Notes: generated by a model from the sequence alone, not told the origin. A stretch of 64,000 bases of DNA from Trichosphaerium sp. ATCC 40318 (GCA_038496445.1 JALMLS010000228.1:310001-374000); one strand, 5' to 3'; positions 22,868-34,755 are shown, counted from the first letter of the stretch. Numbers and translations: made by a program.

Positions 22868-24004
22868 ATGACTAAACGCGGCGACTATACCTATTCCTTG
22901 ATGTCCTACACGCTCACTACACTACCTACGGAGATTGTATGCGCCATTCTGACTGAAACGGGCGCGAGCGCCTTTGTAGCAGCTCAAACTTGCGTATTAT
23001 TCGCAGATATTATCCACGGTGTTATTGGCTACCCTCGAGCTCGTCTCAGGACAAAGGAAGACGCCACCACCTTTAGTAAATACAAAGGGTGCATGAAAAA
23101 CACGCTAGTAACTATGTACAACGTTAAAGTCGATCTACGTCCTTTCGCTGGTATACGCTCTATAGTACTAGACCAATCAACTGTTATGCACCTCTGCGCT
23201 TTAAAAGGTGTACACAGCATTACTCTAAGGTATTGCACGGGCTACAAGTCAACTGACTTACAATCTCTATCTGGCGCACATAGCATAAGCCTCATAGGTT
23301 GTGATTTCACGGATATGGATGAAGTGTGTAAATCATTTGTTGGAATCCACACTTTAGATTTGCAGCAATCAAATGTTACAGATAAAGGTGTTAAACTATT
23401 GGCTGGTGTTCATACAATTGACCTTTCTAACACTGCTGTGACAGATGAAGGTATTAAAGCATTAGCTGGTGTTCATTCTATTAACGTGGATTATACCCGT
23501 GTTACAGATGAGGGTATTAAAGCGCTCAAGGGAGTACACAATATTACTGTAAGTGAGTGGGTTACTGATGATGGTTTAAAGGCACTTAAAGGGGTTCATA
23601 CTATTAATTTAAGTAGTAATAATAACATATCAGATGAAGGGGTTTGTGAATTATCTGGTGTGTATAGTATAAACCTTAGAGACACTGATATAACAGATAA
23701 ATGCTTAAAGTCACTTTCAGGAGTACATACGATTAATCTAATGTCATGTGATGTAAGCAATGAAGGTATTCTACAATTATGTGGCGGTTATTCGTTTTGT
23801 CTAGCTTATATTGGTGATCTCAACAATGATACGTTAGTACAACTAGCACGATCAGGTATGAGAGACGTTTGTGTTGGTAGATACTATGAAATGTCGGCAG
23901 AGTGTGTAAACGCTTTAGCTAGTTTCAATGTTAATGTTCGAAGAGCACGTGGAGTGAGGAGATCAACAAATGGACCTGCGCCTCGAAAAACCGTTGTTAA
24001 GTAG
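22868..24004 (+). CDS. F-box protein with leucine-rich repeats, intronless
   Basis: ATG 22868; single exon to TAG 24002-24004. N-terminus has an F-box-like segment (TTLPTEIVCAILTETGASA ... TCVLFADIIHG). From about residue 90 there are roughly ten repeats of about 23-25 residues of the form L-x-GVHTI-x-L-x-x-T-x-V-TDEGIKAL. Likely a substrate adaptor of an SCF ubiquitin ligase. The unusually regular GVHTI repeats resemble LRR families in amoebae and some giant viruses. Lack of introns contrasts with its neighbours and could mean retroposition or transfer. A basic tail (RRARGVRRSTNGPAPRKTVVK) may be a nuclear signal. Confidence 0.82.
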   Translation: MTKRGDYTYSLMSYTLTTLPTEIVCAILTETGASAFVAAQTCVLFADIIHGVIGYPRARLRTKEDATTFSKYKGCMKNTLVTMYNVKVDLRPFAGIRSIVLDQSTVMHLCALKGVHSITLRYCTGYKSTDLQSLSGAHSISLIGCDFTDMDEVCKSFVGIHTLDLQQSNVTDKGVKLLAGVHTIDLSNTAVTDEGIKALAGVHSINVDYTRVTDEGIKALKGVHNITVSEWVTDDGLKALKGVHTINLSSNNNISDEGVCELSGVYSINLRDTDITDKCLKSLSGVHTINLMSCDVSNEGILQLCGGYSFCLAYIGDLNNDTLVQLARSGMRDVCVGRYYEMSAECVNALASFNVNVRRARGVRRSTNGPAPRKTVVK

Positions 24005-24321
24005 AGATTATTGAAAATTAAAAACATTTACAACTACCATAGTTATATCGCTTGTGTACTGCAAGAAAAGTTCATTATACATTACATCCAATCAACAGAG
24101 TAGGATAAAAGGGTAACAAACCTGTTATCTTAATTATACTGCAAGCGAATGATAACAATTACACGAGAAATTACCGACAATTTTGATGTTCATTTTCTTA
24201 TTATTTTCTGACACTCATTTTGACACATGTATTTTGCAATAGCCAAAATTTGGCAAGCGTAAACTATTACTGTGATCTCATACAAAATTTATTTCATATA
24301 TAATTGTTTTGCCAGCATCAA
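24005..24321. other. Convergent 3' spacer
   Basis: AT-rich, with no open frame or repeat of note. It separates the 3' ends of the F-box/LRR gene (+) and the acidic repeat gene (-). Confidence 0.5.
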
Positions 24322-25680
24322 TTAAAGGCTCGATTCTTCATTGTAGTTGAATTCTTCACCTTCGTTCTCTAAATCATCAAGTTCTTCTTCAAATGGGTCT
24401 TCATTCATGAGTTCGCTTTCTAATTCATCAAGCAATTGTTCGTCTTCACTGTACTCTTGTTCAAAAGCGTCTTCATTGCTTTCAGCGTGCGCTTCATCAT
24501 CAACACTTTCGTACTCTTTCCCATTGAAAGGATCAAATGCTTCTTCATTGCCTTCGACAACGTCACCATCGTCAAGTTCCTCTTGCTCTGTATTTTCAAA
24601 TTCATACTCCTTTCCATTGAAAGGATCAAAGGCTTCTTCATTACCTTCAAATACTTCTCCGTTATCAATTTCGTCATATTCTTGTTCCAAAGCTTCTTTG
24701 TTACCTTCAGCATGCTCTTGATCACCAACACTTTCATACTCTTTTCCATTGAAAGGATCAAAGCCTTCTTCATTGCCTTCAAAAACTTCTCCGTCTTCAA
24801 CTTCTTCATACTCTTCTTCGTCTACAGGTTCTTCACTTTCTTCGAGCACGTCTTCTGGCATGTAGTTGTCGTCAACAAACATCTCTTCTTCATCCATGTC
24901 GTTTTGTTCTGGTTCCTCTTCTTCATCAAAAACGGTCTCCTCATCTAAGCTCTCCCAATCTTCATCTGGTTGGATCTCATTTCTGTCTTCTTCATCCTCA
25001 ACGCTTCTTCCACCGTTCACACGTCCGATTCTATCGCGAAGCTTACCAATATGGTCCATTACATCTCCAACACGCTCATTCCACGCACTTTGATCGTCGA
25101 AAACCAAAAATGCGCAAGTACGTATGATTGTCATCTCTTCTACGTCTTCTACAAGAGCCCGAACAGCTTTTTGGCATCCTTCTTCATCTTGGTCTGCAAC
25201 TGCAGTAGGAAGTGCGACAATGTTACGGTAATATTGTTTAAACCAGTCCTTAGCCTTGTTTAGCTTCTGTTTCACGGCGAATTTGAAACCATCGATCATT
25301 TCAAGTCCCTTTTGTTGTAATTCCTCTATAGACATTTGAACGCGTTCTTTGAGCTGGTCGGTTTTGTCTATAAGCCTGTCTCTTTGGTTTTCGAAGGTTT
25401 CGCGTGCACTATCTCCCAAACGTTGTGTACGATCCTTTACAGCGCCTGTGAAGTCGTCTCTTCGTTGCTTGATGTATTGCTGTGCATTGTCTCTAGTACG
25501 AGCGGCACCGCTTTTAATAGTGTCTATACCGCCTTCGTATTTGTCTCGCAAGTAGTCTTCAACTTGTTGCTTTTTGAGCTCTGCACGCCTTTGTTGTCTC
25601 TCAATGTTATCCCGTATAGAATATCTTGCGCACACAATGGCAAATAGTGCAACTAGCACTAGCAGAGTAGACGTACGCAT
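24322..25680 (-). CDS. Secreted coiled-coil protein with acidic internal repeats
   Basis: Intronless, 452 residues from ATG 25680. Signal peptide MRTSTLLVLVALFAIVCARY, then an Arg/Gln/Lys-rich helical region with apolipoprotein/LEA-like spacing to about residue 150, a short globular part with two Cys (EGCQKAVRALVEDVEEM, TIIRTCAFLVF), and a C-terminal half that is about 40 percent Glu/Asp. That half holds at least three copies of EGNEEAFDPFNGKEYE with intervening units. I do not recognise the family. The acidic repeats suggest calcium binding or a matrix/spore-coat role, which is a guess. Several long frames on the other strand are only by-products of the GAA/GAT-rich repeats. Confidence 0.8.
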   Translation of the reverse strand: MRTSTLLVLVALFAIVCARYSIRDNIERQQRRAELKKQQVEDYLRDKYEGGIDTIKSGAARTRDNAQQYIKQRRDDFTGAVKDRTQRLGDSARETFENQRDRLIDKTDQLKERVQMSIEELQQKGLEMIDGFKFAVKQKLNKAKDWFKQYYRNIVALPTAVADQDEEGCQKAVRALVEDVEEMTIIRTCAFLVFDDQSAWNERVGDVMDHIGKLRDRIGRVNGGRSVEDEEDRNEIQPDEDWESLDEETVFDEEEEPEQNDMDEEEMFVDDNYMPEDVLEESEEPVDEEEYEEVEDGEVFEGNEEGFDPFNGKEYESVGDQEHAEGNKEALEQEYDEIDNGEVFEGNEEAFDPFNGKEYEFENTEQEELDDGDVVEGNEEAFDPFNGKEYESVDDEAHAESNEDAFEQEYSEDEQLLDELESELMNEDPFEEELDDLENEGEEFNYNEESSL

Positions 25681-26011
25681 GAGTACGATTTGTTTTTTGT
25701 ATTAAAACGGAAAGAATTCTACATTTGCTTCCATTTTATTGCAAGATTCAGTAATTCCTCGTGACCTTTACATACGTAGTTCTCACAGTCGTTTATAGCT
25801 CTAAAGTAGCGATTCTAGGTATCACAGTGCAATCAATGTTCTTTGAGAACAATCCATCACGTGTTTTCACGCTTTCGAATAAATGCGAATCCCTGAAGGT
25901 TAACAGCTTCTTCTGTACTGCAAGAAGAATGTATGGTGGCAAACGAAAAAAACCAGACTACCAAAGACTCTGTTGTGATTGTTTTTGATAACGGGTAATA
26001 GTTTGCCCAAA

Positions 26012-27568
26012 ATGTCTGAGTTGAAGCAACGAAACGTCGGTAGACAGCAAACAGTCATCGAAAGTATCAATAACTTTAGAGATATTGGTGGTTATGCTAC
26101 ATCTAGCGGTAAAACAGTTAAAAGAGGCATTTTTTACCGTGGTGCAGATCCTTCATGTACGTAGGCGTATTTTACGGTACGTCAGTTTCGTTTGGCGTTT
26201 GCAGGATTGAAACTTTTACAAGTACCGTAAAGCATTAAATACTACGTTCTACGCATTATTTAATGCGTATACAACGCTAAGAAGTTACTCTAACTGTTTT
26301 TAAGGTATTTCCGCTGGTGATGCGTCAAAATTCGCTAATGAGGTTGGCATGACAACTTGGGTACTTAATTTGATATTTCCTTCCCACAAAAACGTGTGCT
26401 TCGTGAACAAGCTCTCAATTTACTGTAAACTACTCTTTCGAGTTCTTGAAGGGCTCCTAAACATTAGAAATACAATGTATGCGTATTGACCTAACTTTGG
26501 GTTCTAGATCGATTTTCGTTCTCTAAAGGAGATAAAGAGGATACACGGCGATAAACAAGGCGAATTAGAACAGTTTTATGAAAATGTCACATTGGCACGC
26601 AATTTTGTCTTTTTATCAGCGAGTAACCCGCTTTTCGCGTTGACGTACCTAAAACCATTGAGTTTGTGAGGGTTGTTGGCGGTAGCCAAGTTTTTTTCAA
26701 ATTTTTTTTATCAACGTAAAATGTTGGTTTTGCCTTATTGACATTGTCTGAAGATCAAGGGCAAAAAAGTGGACATAAACGGTCTTGGTAACCGTGTAAG
26801 ATTTTGTATTGAGCCAGTAGCAGAAAGACGTTGGCTTTATTTTTCTTTAATACATGCTTCTTTTTGGCAAGCATGTGTTTTTATTTTTTATCTACTGGTT
26901 GGACTACACAAGACTCTCACGCGTTTCCTCTTGGATTTTATGGCTGATGAAGGACCTGAATACTTTTATGGCATTATGCTATATGTTATGGAACCATACT
27001 TACCCGGTGTACGCCATAACTCAAAAAAGTTTGGTTTTTTTATATTCTGTCTTATCTTAACTTCGCTGTTAAGTACATTGATGCCATTGCTAAACGAGAG
27101 TTCCCAATGTTCATTAACTGTACACTCGGGAAAGATAGAACTGGTACATTTGTATCCGTATTACTTTTTATACTGGGCGTTGATACTAAAGATGTTATGG
27201 CTGAATACATGAAAACAGGTACCTAGTAATTTTGTTTTTGAACTTAGTGGCAATTCACGAACACGTGTTCACTCACATGACCACGTACGCTTTTCTCACG
27301 CGATTATAGCTGAGAACCCTATAAAATATGCACATAAAGCAGTATATTCTAAGAAAGTTGAAGAGTTTACTTTGGCCCTGTACCCAGAGGTAACCTGCAA
27401 CTCTTTTGTACAATGCTATAAGACTTTTTGTTAAGTTTTTTATTACAGGCGTTGGGTAATGTTTTAAACAATAAAGCAAAGGCCCATGGTAGTTTTGATA
27501 AATACCTTGTATCTCTAGGTGCATCTCAAGAATCACTTGATGCAATACGTGCTAAATCACTTGAATAA
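26012..27568 (+). CDS. Tyrosine phosphatase of the Y_phosphatase3 (IphP-like) family
   Basis: ATG 26012. Opening block INNFRDIGGYATSSGKTVKRG with FYRGADPS is the N-terminal signature of this family. An exon near 26508 carries IDFRSLKEIKR, the usual DLRS block, and near 27108 the P-loop reads INCTLGKDRTGTF, a C(X)5R active site with the GKDRTG form. The tail (KAHGSFDKYLVSLGASQESL) matches the conserved LGAS ending; TAA 27566-27568. Enzymes of this type remove phosphate from tyrosine or from phosphoinositides. His before Cys is Asn here, which differs from the common HC. Middle exons between 26740 and 27110 are less certain. Confidence 0.85.
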
Positions 27569-27852
27569 AGTACATAGTAAAAAAACAGCTGTATTTCTTA
27601 TTTTCCACTTTTGTGCTTGTGGAACTTTCCTACAAGTTGTAGTAGCTTCCGCAAATTCACTAGGTCTAATGGGAGTTCTTAGTCTTTCTTGGTGCAAAGC
27701 TACTTTTTTCTTATAAACATTCCTTTTCGCTTAAAAATAGGTAGTACTATTCCAAGTTATTTTGCGAAAAAAAAATTAGCGAAATAGAATCATAACATTC
27801 CACTCATTTTCAACAACTAAAATAGTAATAAAAGCAGTTCTATATAATCGAA

Positions 27853-29121
27853 ATGGCATCAGAAAACCTTGTGCGTTATATTTTCTATGCGTATGTAGCT
27901 AATACTAATTACAGATAACGAATCAAGCCCAAAAGCATATTTCTCTGCCCACAGAGGTTTGGTTTAGCGTGTTTGAACATTTAACCGTTTCTTCAATACT
28001 CTGTACCGCTACAGTACGTTAAAACGCGTGGATTACACGATTTGACAGCGTAGTAAGGTTTGCAAAAGTTTTAAAGAGGTTTCTGTTCACCAAAGCTTGT
28101 GGAGAGCAAAATGCACGCGCCGTTGGCTTAAGCGGATAGAACAAGCAAAATCTGATTCGAAAACGAAATACTTCACAGAGGTTCAGGACGAAATTGAAGA
28201 CTGCGTTGAGAATGCCAGTACGCCCAAATACGCTTGTAACTCAACGGTATTTATACTAATGTTTGCTTGAGGCTTCAATGAAACTCACAAGCACATGATA
28301 TCTGAAAAAGATTTTGATTGGAAGAAATTGTTTATAAAAGATATCGCGTTGGATAAGCATCAAGGACATTACGCTGACAACCGAAAGGGATTTTGGATAC
28401 CTATGGTATTCGCTTCTGCTTATATATCAGAAATAATGCTATACTTTCCACTGCATGTTAAAAAGTACGACGCGAGCGAAGATAGGTATGTTGGTTTTCT
28501 TCTGAATTTTTTTCATATTTTTGGTTTTTTGCTTCACGTGATATTGACTTTACTTAAAAAGTTCCACTATTCAATGGCAAGGTGAAAAAATAGAAACGGG
28601 CAAAGTAAGATTACTCCCAATGGGTATGTTATGCTTTTCTTGACTTGGGAGCTAAAATCAACCCAAAAAAACCCTAACAAACAAACTCAACTGTTTGCCT
28701 AGTTATAGCTCATATTAAACTTACACCAAGCTAACCTTACTTTAAAGGGCAACGGTTTTTTCAATATAAAGCAGAAACAATGTATGAAGCATCTGAAGAA
28801 ACAGGTAAACAACCACACGTGCTATTAAAAAAAATGACAAGTTTGTTAGACTATGTCAACGGTTTGTTGACTTTGCAAAATGACCACGAGAGGAATTTCT
28901 TGAAAATGTGGCAAATAAGTGTTTATAAGAGTGGTAGAGGAGACATAGTTCGCAAAAACGAACTCATACAGGAGGAAATAATTGTTACTGAGGAGGATGA
29001 GGAGGATGAGGATGAGTTGCCTGAGAAGAAAACTATCATAAACGTACGCACACTTTGGAACAAAAAAAAACTTCCATCACCACTCAAACAGCTTAAAATC
29101 CATTGCGCATGTACCCTTTAA
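27853..29121 (+). CDS. F-box protein with unknown C-terminal domain
   Basis: ATG 27853; exon 1 is only MASENL, with a GTGCGT donor. Exon 2 gives ITNQAQKHISLPTEVWFSVF and continues EHLTVSSILCTAT, a good F-box start; after an intron, RSKVCKSFKEVSVHQSLWRA completes the F-box pattern (VCKxF...LW). Next exons read MISEKDFDWKKLFIKDIALD, FFQYKAETMYEASEE, and a final stretch with an acidic run (EEDEEDEDELPEKK) to TAA 29119-29121. Probably an SCF ubiquitin ligase adaptor; the C-terminal substrate-binding part is not recognised. Confidence 0.75.
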
Positions 29122-29884
29122 TTCCTACCAAAAAAACTACTTGGTTATATTTTAATGGGAATTAAAGAAACTAAACAAAGACTGAGAAAAAGCAACCACG
29201 TTTGATATATTTTCTATTTATTGTGCAAACTTTTCTAACAATTCTATGTTATAGCTTACTTCTATTGATCTGGAGCAAAATAACAATAAAGGTGTTCCTA
29301 TAATCAACCTGTAAGTCAATTCAGTCGTCCTAGCATCATCAAGCTAGTCAATATCGTACACGAATAGGCCAATTGCAACCTATTCTTTTGTATACGCTAT
29401 GCAATAGCTTCAAGTTCAATAAATCAACGAATGTACGGAATTAAGTTGAATTTTCATGGTTATAAAGTTGATAGAAGTAGCCAATTTTTGTGTAGGAACT
29501 ACACAACTTAAAACCACTTGTAACGTTAGGAATTCATAGAACTCGCTTGTGAATAGTACGGTTCATGGAAATCAAAGAGGTAGCACTAAGAATAAGTTAT
29601 GGACTTGGTCAGTGCGCAGGCACCTAAAGAAGCTTAGAACATTGGTTGGCGTACCCTATCTTAGTTTTTTGGTCACAAATGGAGTAGGAGAATCAACCAA
29701 ACCTGAGAATAAAGAATTGCTAGTTTGTTTGATTTGGGCTTCGTGATATATTGACTACACATACCTGTGTTTATTAGGACTAAAATGATGGATTTATAGT
29801 TGCTGGTACCCACATTTTAAAGACAGGTATCCGAATAGAGTACCACTAAGATATTGTTTGATGATCAAACTTTTTTTCAAGAAA
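29122..29884. other. Intergenic, no clear gene
   Basis: AT-rich. A plus-strand frame of about 65 codons around 29549-29746 lacks an ATG and I could not join it to other exons, so it is left uncalled. Confidence 0.4.
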
Positions 29885-30089
29885 GGTATTGTCCGTATCA
29901 TTCAAGTTGCTAATCTTTGCAACTTTTGGCTGTTTGTGACTTTTGGTTTTCGTGTTTAGTCAGATCTGACAGATCTTGCAACTTCTGTTAGTTCTTACAA
30001 GATCTGTCAGTTTTGTTAGTTCTTGCAAGATCTTACACTTTGATACTTCTGCCAAACCTGTCGCAAACTTGAATGATACGGACAATAAC
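29885..30089. mobile_element. Tc1/mariner-type MITE (non-coding)
   Basis: Terminal inverted repeats of 20 bp (TTGTCCGTATCATTCAAGTT at 29889-29908, its exact complement at 30066-30085) are flanked on both sides by TA, the target duplication of Tc1/mariner elements. Total element about 197 bp plus TA duplications. Inside are subterminal inverted and direct repeats built on AGATCTTGCAA and AGATCTGTCAG with TTGTTAGTTCTT. There is no transposase frame, so movement would need one in trans. Confidence 0.8.
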
Positions 30090-30229
30090 ACTAAAACGTT
30101 ACGTCCATCTTCTGCGATTACAATTGAATGTTGTAGCTGGTTAAAATATTGTAATTTAAAGTGAAGTCTGCATTTTGCCATAAATCACGTGTTTTGGAAG
30201 TACGCGATTGTTTTTTATTATTGGACCAA

Positions 30230-30692
30230 TTAAACTTTTAACGTAGTTCGTTGTACAGAGATACACCATCGCTCAAGCGATTTAAAGTAAAACAACACAA
30301 AATCCTTTCCACCAAGACTAAATTTTACTTCTTCGTTAACATTAGGCATAGAAGACGTTTTGAAGCTAACGTTTTCTGCTTTTTTGCCGTTCATAGTAAC
30401 ACCAACGATTTTATCCTTTTGCCATACTCCCTAACGTTTATATAAGATGACAAAGAGGAATAAAGTAAGCACAAGCTGTTGTTGCCTTTTTTAATAACCA
30501 CATTATCTTTATAGTGTCATCTCCTATTGTGTAGGTATAAACGTATTCTCCTCCTTGACTCATTGCTTCATTTAAAAGGACTTCAGTTTTTTAGTGGGAA
30601 CTCGCTTAATCTTTGAAACTTAAAGAGAGCCTCATTTTTTTTGTATCAAATCTTGTCAGATTGGACGCCATTAGAACTTCACCAGGATACAT
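30230..30692 (-). CDS. Small hypothetical protein
   Basis: Minus-strand ATG 30692 gives MYPGEVLMASNLTRFDTKKM, continuing through a 39-nt intron to LLNEAMSQGGEYVYTYTIGD. A later exon reads GVWQKDKIVGVTMNGKKAEN, then SFKTSSMPNVNEEVKFSLGG and KDFVLFYFKSLERW, ending TAA at 30232-30230. The alternating hydrophobic pattern suggests a beta-rich fold such as a calycin/lipid-binding barrel, but this is only an impression. The joining intron before the last exon (about 30395-30480) was not resolved; a decayed gene is possible. It lies about 140 bp from the MITE. Confidence 0.45.
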
Positions 30693-31015
30693 GCTGATAA
30701 GGTAGGTTTAGGTGAAGCAGGTTTACTCCCCCGGCTCTACATGCGAACATCAAATTAGAGAGCAAAAACCAGAGAATTTTTGCACAAAGAAAATAGGATT
30801 CGTATTTACAGTCAAATTAGTCAGTTATAATGTATGGTGCCATTAATAAAAAGGGCGGACCCTACCTTATACCCCAATGAGTATTTTGGACGAACTGACA
30901 CTTTGCTCAATAGTTAAATTTTAATCAACATTAGAGCTGTTTTAATTCTAGTTGTTTTAATGTATTTTACATGCATCACCACCCATTACCTCCCTATAAT
31001 ATATTTTACACTAAC

Positions 31016-33274
31016 TCATACAGATTTCTGAGCTTGGAGTTTTTTATACTCCTTAATCATAAACTGTAGTTTTTTACCATCCATATCAGATTGCTCTTCT
31101 AAAACCTTTATACGTTCTGCAGCAACCTTCTTTTCTTGTTCCCATACTCTTTCTCTCTCATGCCACTTAGTAGTAAGATCAGATATATGTCTCTTAAGAG
31201 ACGTAGAATCATTATTATTAGTCAAATCAGAATCAACTTCTGATACGACTATCTCAGATTCTATTTCATGCCAACTTGCTTCACTGCTATAATCATCCAT
31301 TCTTTTACTGCTGTTGTTGCTACTAGGCGCATTATTGATCTTAGCTGTTAATTTTTGGTTCTGTTGTTGTTGTAGTATCAAGCTCTTTTCAAGTGCTTTA
31401 TTATCTTGTAATAGCTTAACAACACGTTGCTTCTCAGTATCCAAATCCTAAAAAAAAATCAAAAAAAACCAACGACTTTGTAAACAACCAACTACTTCTA
31501 GGTGTTGTTATGTAGCTATAATAATTTAACGTACACTTGTGAGTATATCATATTGTACTTCTAACTTAGCTAATGAGTTCTTTAGGGTCTCATTAGCCCT
31601 TAAGGCGTCTTGTGATGTTGTAGCCAATGACGTCACAAGTTGTTGTTTTTGGAGCAGATCTTCGTCTTTTAGCTTCGCTTCTGTTTGTAACCTTTATTTT
31701 TTGTTAGTGGCACTCCTCTCGTATGCAATAAAACTGTTTTAAACGTACTTTTTGATACGCTTTCTCATAATTTTCTGTTTCTTTTGTTGTGCTTCCAAGT
31801 CGCTTGACATACTCTGTTGATGCTCTGCTGCTTGTTCTTCAACATAAGATTGTTTCAATCTTAATTGAACTTCCAACTCTGTTATCCTCAGTTGTTGGTT
31901 GCTTCGCGCAATGTTCCTTAAGTAGGTGTTAAGTTAAGTGGTACAAAATGACGTTTTGATACAAATCTACAACACGTACCATGCTTCTACTTCTTTGTTT
32001 CTATGCTCGGTAAGCTCATCAAGTTGTTTGATTGTTTTATTCTTTATAAGCTGCTCTTGAACAAGTGTTTCTTGAATTTGCATAAATTGCGTTCCAAACT
32101 TAGATGACATATCATCAATCTCTCTTTGTAGACTTTTGACCTCGACACGTAATCCCTCATCGGTTTCTAAAAGTGTATAAGCAACTCATAGTTGTATAGT
32201 ACAAAACAAACTGAACCAGCGTAAATATGACACTAACCTGGAAGTGGTACATCTTCAAGTCTTCTCTTTAGTTTTTTAATTTTTTCTGTCAACACCAAAT
32301 TAGTTTCTTTTGATTTTTTCAGCTGTACTACATCCTCTTCGCCTTTTGAAACACTAAGAAAGAAGAATAGTATGAGTATAAAGGAATACACACTAACACA
32401 ACTAAAAATAAGGCGATAAAAGGTGGACATACATTAACTGTAAGTTTTTAATGGTTTCCACTATCTCGTCATCTCTTGTATTACCCAGTAGTACCATTAT
32501 GTCTTTAATAAGCGGCATATTGCCCTAATTAGATAAGTAATGAGATACATTCGGCCAAATCAAGAAAATGAGTATTTTTCCGTACTGTACTGCCGTCATG
32601 GTTCTGTTGAAGTCTATTCTTCTCCCTCTCAACTTGTAGAGCTACTTCAAGCTTTTCTCGCTGCTGAATCACATCGGCAACTTTTTGCTGCTCTGTTTCT
32701 AGTTGTAGGTCCAAACTATGTTTGGCTTGTTGTACACGCGCCTTTAAGCTCTGTAGAGCTTCCTACGAGTAAAAATGAATCAGACTTTTAGTACAAACGC
32801 TAAAATAGCTTCTGTCGCTCAAATTAATAGCAAGCGTGGTATACAAAGCGGTTAGTACCTTTGACAACAGTAGCTGTGCAGTACTCTGCTTTAATGCAGC
32901 GCGAAGTATTTGCGCTTCGTTTGAACCGCTCACCCAGCGTTTTTCATTGTCAGTGGAGCCCTTATTTTAAAAATAAGCTTCAAAAATGGCAATACAAACT
33001 TTTGTACATCGCTTTGGTCTCTGTGGTCCTTTTGCATGTCTCTGGTAGCTGGATAGTTTGTTTAATTACGACAGACGAATGTTTTGCGTAATTTTAGCCT
33101 TATCGCCACAGTACGTTGGACACTACTACGCAGTGATCTAAATCTACGCACTGTTTCTTGACACCTATTTTCAAAAGCCACTACAATGAATCTAGGATCA
33201 CTGTGGCTATCAGGTAATGCATTCACGAGCTTAAAAGATTGTACGAGACCATCTACGACTTTGCTGGCCACCAT
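31016..33274 (-). CDS. Long coiled-coil protein
   Basis: ATG 33274 (MVASKVVDGLVQSFKLVNAL) and about nine exons. Most of the product is Gln/Glu/Lys heptad sequence: EALQSLKARVQQAKHSLDLQ, VADVIQQREKLEVALQVERE, VVQLKKSKETNLVLTEKIKK, GLRVEVKSLQREIDDM, LDELTEHRNKEVEAW, and so on. A Ser/Asn-rich break (APSSNNSSKRMDDYSSEASW) precedes a last coiled coil ending QAQKSV at 31016. Such proteins are golgins, tethers or cytoskeletal scaffolds; no capping domain (GRIP, GRAB) is seen, so role is unknown. Its start codon is 59 bp from that of the divergent SDR gene. Confidence 0.75.
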
Positions 33275-33333
33275 TTTAAATTGCTACAGTTCACTGAAGC
33301 TCTAAAGCATCTACCACTTGGAATATTGCAACT
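33275..33333. promoter_or_regulatory. Divergent promoter, 59 bp
   Basis: Start codons of the coiled-coil gene (-) and the SDR gene (+) are 59 bp apart. Transcription of both must be driven from this gap or from within the first exons. Confidence 0.35.
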
Positions 33334-34755
33334 ATGCTAGTTACCATACTACTGACTTTGGCTGCGGCTGTTTTAATTTACTTTTACACTCAAAAAGCTC
33401 CCAAAAAACGGAATAACGCACCAGGAGACGCTGTATTTATAACAGGATGCGAGTGCGTTTATTTTACGCGGTTTTTGTTGTCGTCCGCCATTGACGTCTT
33501 TATTCCTAAGCACTGGCTTTGGTAATATTCTAGCAAAGCGCCTGGACGCTTCAGGATACTGTGTTTTCGCAACATGCCTTACAGACGAGTCTACAGCTCT
33601 CCTCGATTCACAAACATCAAAAAACGTAGTTACCATTCAGTGTGATGTAACAAAACAGGCATGTAGCTTATTTCCGGAGCCATCAAAGCTGAGCACAAGG
33701 TCCATCGTTTACCTTTGATTTTGACATGTTCTCACAGGAAGACGTTGATCGTGCTCACCAAAGAGTATTAGAAATATCTAAGGAAAAGCTGTGGAGCGTT
33801 TATAGCATAGTAAATAACGCTGGTATCAATGCTGGATTCCATTTCGACTTTACGGATATTGAGGACTTTGAAAAAGTGTTCAAAGGTACACAAGACTCTT
33901 AGTACTTGTTCGAGCTTGGAGTTCTTATTTTTATGTAGTGAATCTTTTTGGTGCTATACGAGTTACAAAGAAGTTTATGCGTATGCTTTAGAGCGGCTTA
34001 TTGTTGTTATTAACCACGTGATATCATAGCAATGCTTAAGAAAAAAAAAGGAAGAGTTATAAATATATCAAGCATTCTTGGCCTTTGTGCAAGTCCTCTG
34101 GTAACTGTGTACGGATCAGCGAAGGTAAATTCATTCTTAGTGTATGAGCGACAATTCATTAGTATAGTTTGCCTTGGATGGGTTTAGTAGGTCATTGAGA
34201 ATAGATATGAAACCGTTTGGTGTTAAAGTAATACTTCTCAGTAAGAACAATTGTAATGACTAGCCAACTGCTAACCTCTTTAAGACCCAGGTGGTTTTGA
34301 TACAGCTATTTTAAACAAAGCTGGAGAACAAATGCAACCTTGTACATAAAGATAGTATGCACACGTGATTGAATTTTGACTTTCCTTTCTAGACTTCGAT
34401 AGACACCCTGAACTACATGAAGAGTACGGTGATAAGTATATGCAGAAAGTAGTTGCAGCTTCTAAAAGATATCCTCTTGGTAACCCTAAATTGGTTGTAG
34501 ATGCTCTTGTACGTCTTAAAATCGGTGTAAAAATATCCTTACAGCTACTAGATGGTTGCACTAACAAGCGAGAACCCACGGCCGAGGTATGCTAGAGTTG
34601 TTGTTTAAGTACTAATACTGTTTTGTAGGTACATAGTTGGCGCTGATGCTCAATTGCTTAGATTCGTTGCGATGCTTCCAGATACATTGTATGATTGGCT
34701 GCAAGAGTCATTTGTGCGGCTTCCTAAACCTTATTGTACACTAAAGAACAAATAA
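33334..34755 (+). CDS. SDR of the retinol/17-beta-hydroxysteroid dehydrogenase-like type, copy A
   Basis: Membrane-anchored NAD(P)-dependent dehydrogenase. ATG 33334 starts an anchor (MLVTILLTLAAAVLIYFYTQ). Then DAVFITGC...GFGNILAKRLDASGYCVFAT (cofactor motif split by an intron), IQCDVTKQ, LWSVYSIVNNAGINAG, KVNLFGAIRVTKKF, RVINISSILGLCASPLVTVYGSAK with catalytic Ser/Tyr/Lys, FALDGFSRSLRIDMKPFGVKV and LKPGGFDT. TAA 34753-34755. This order and the GFDT/ANAG forms fit SDR9C-type retinol or hydroxybutyrate dehydrogenases; substrate unknown. It faces a paralogue tail to tail. Confidence 0.87.

Noticed and set aside
24347-25555. Several Ser- or Phe-rich open frames opposite the acidic repeat gene
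   Set aside because: They follow from GAA/GAT-rich repeats read on the other strand and lack starts or domains.
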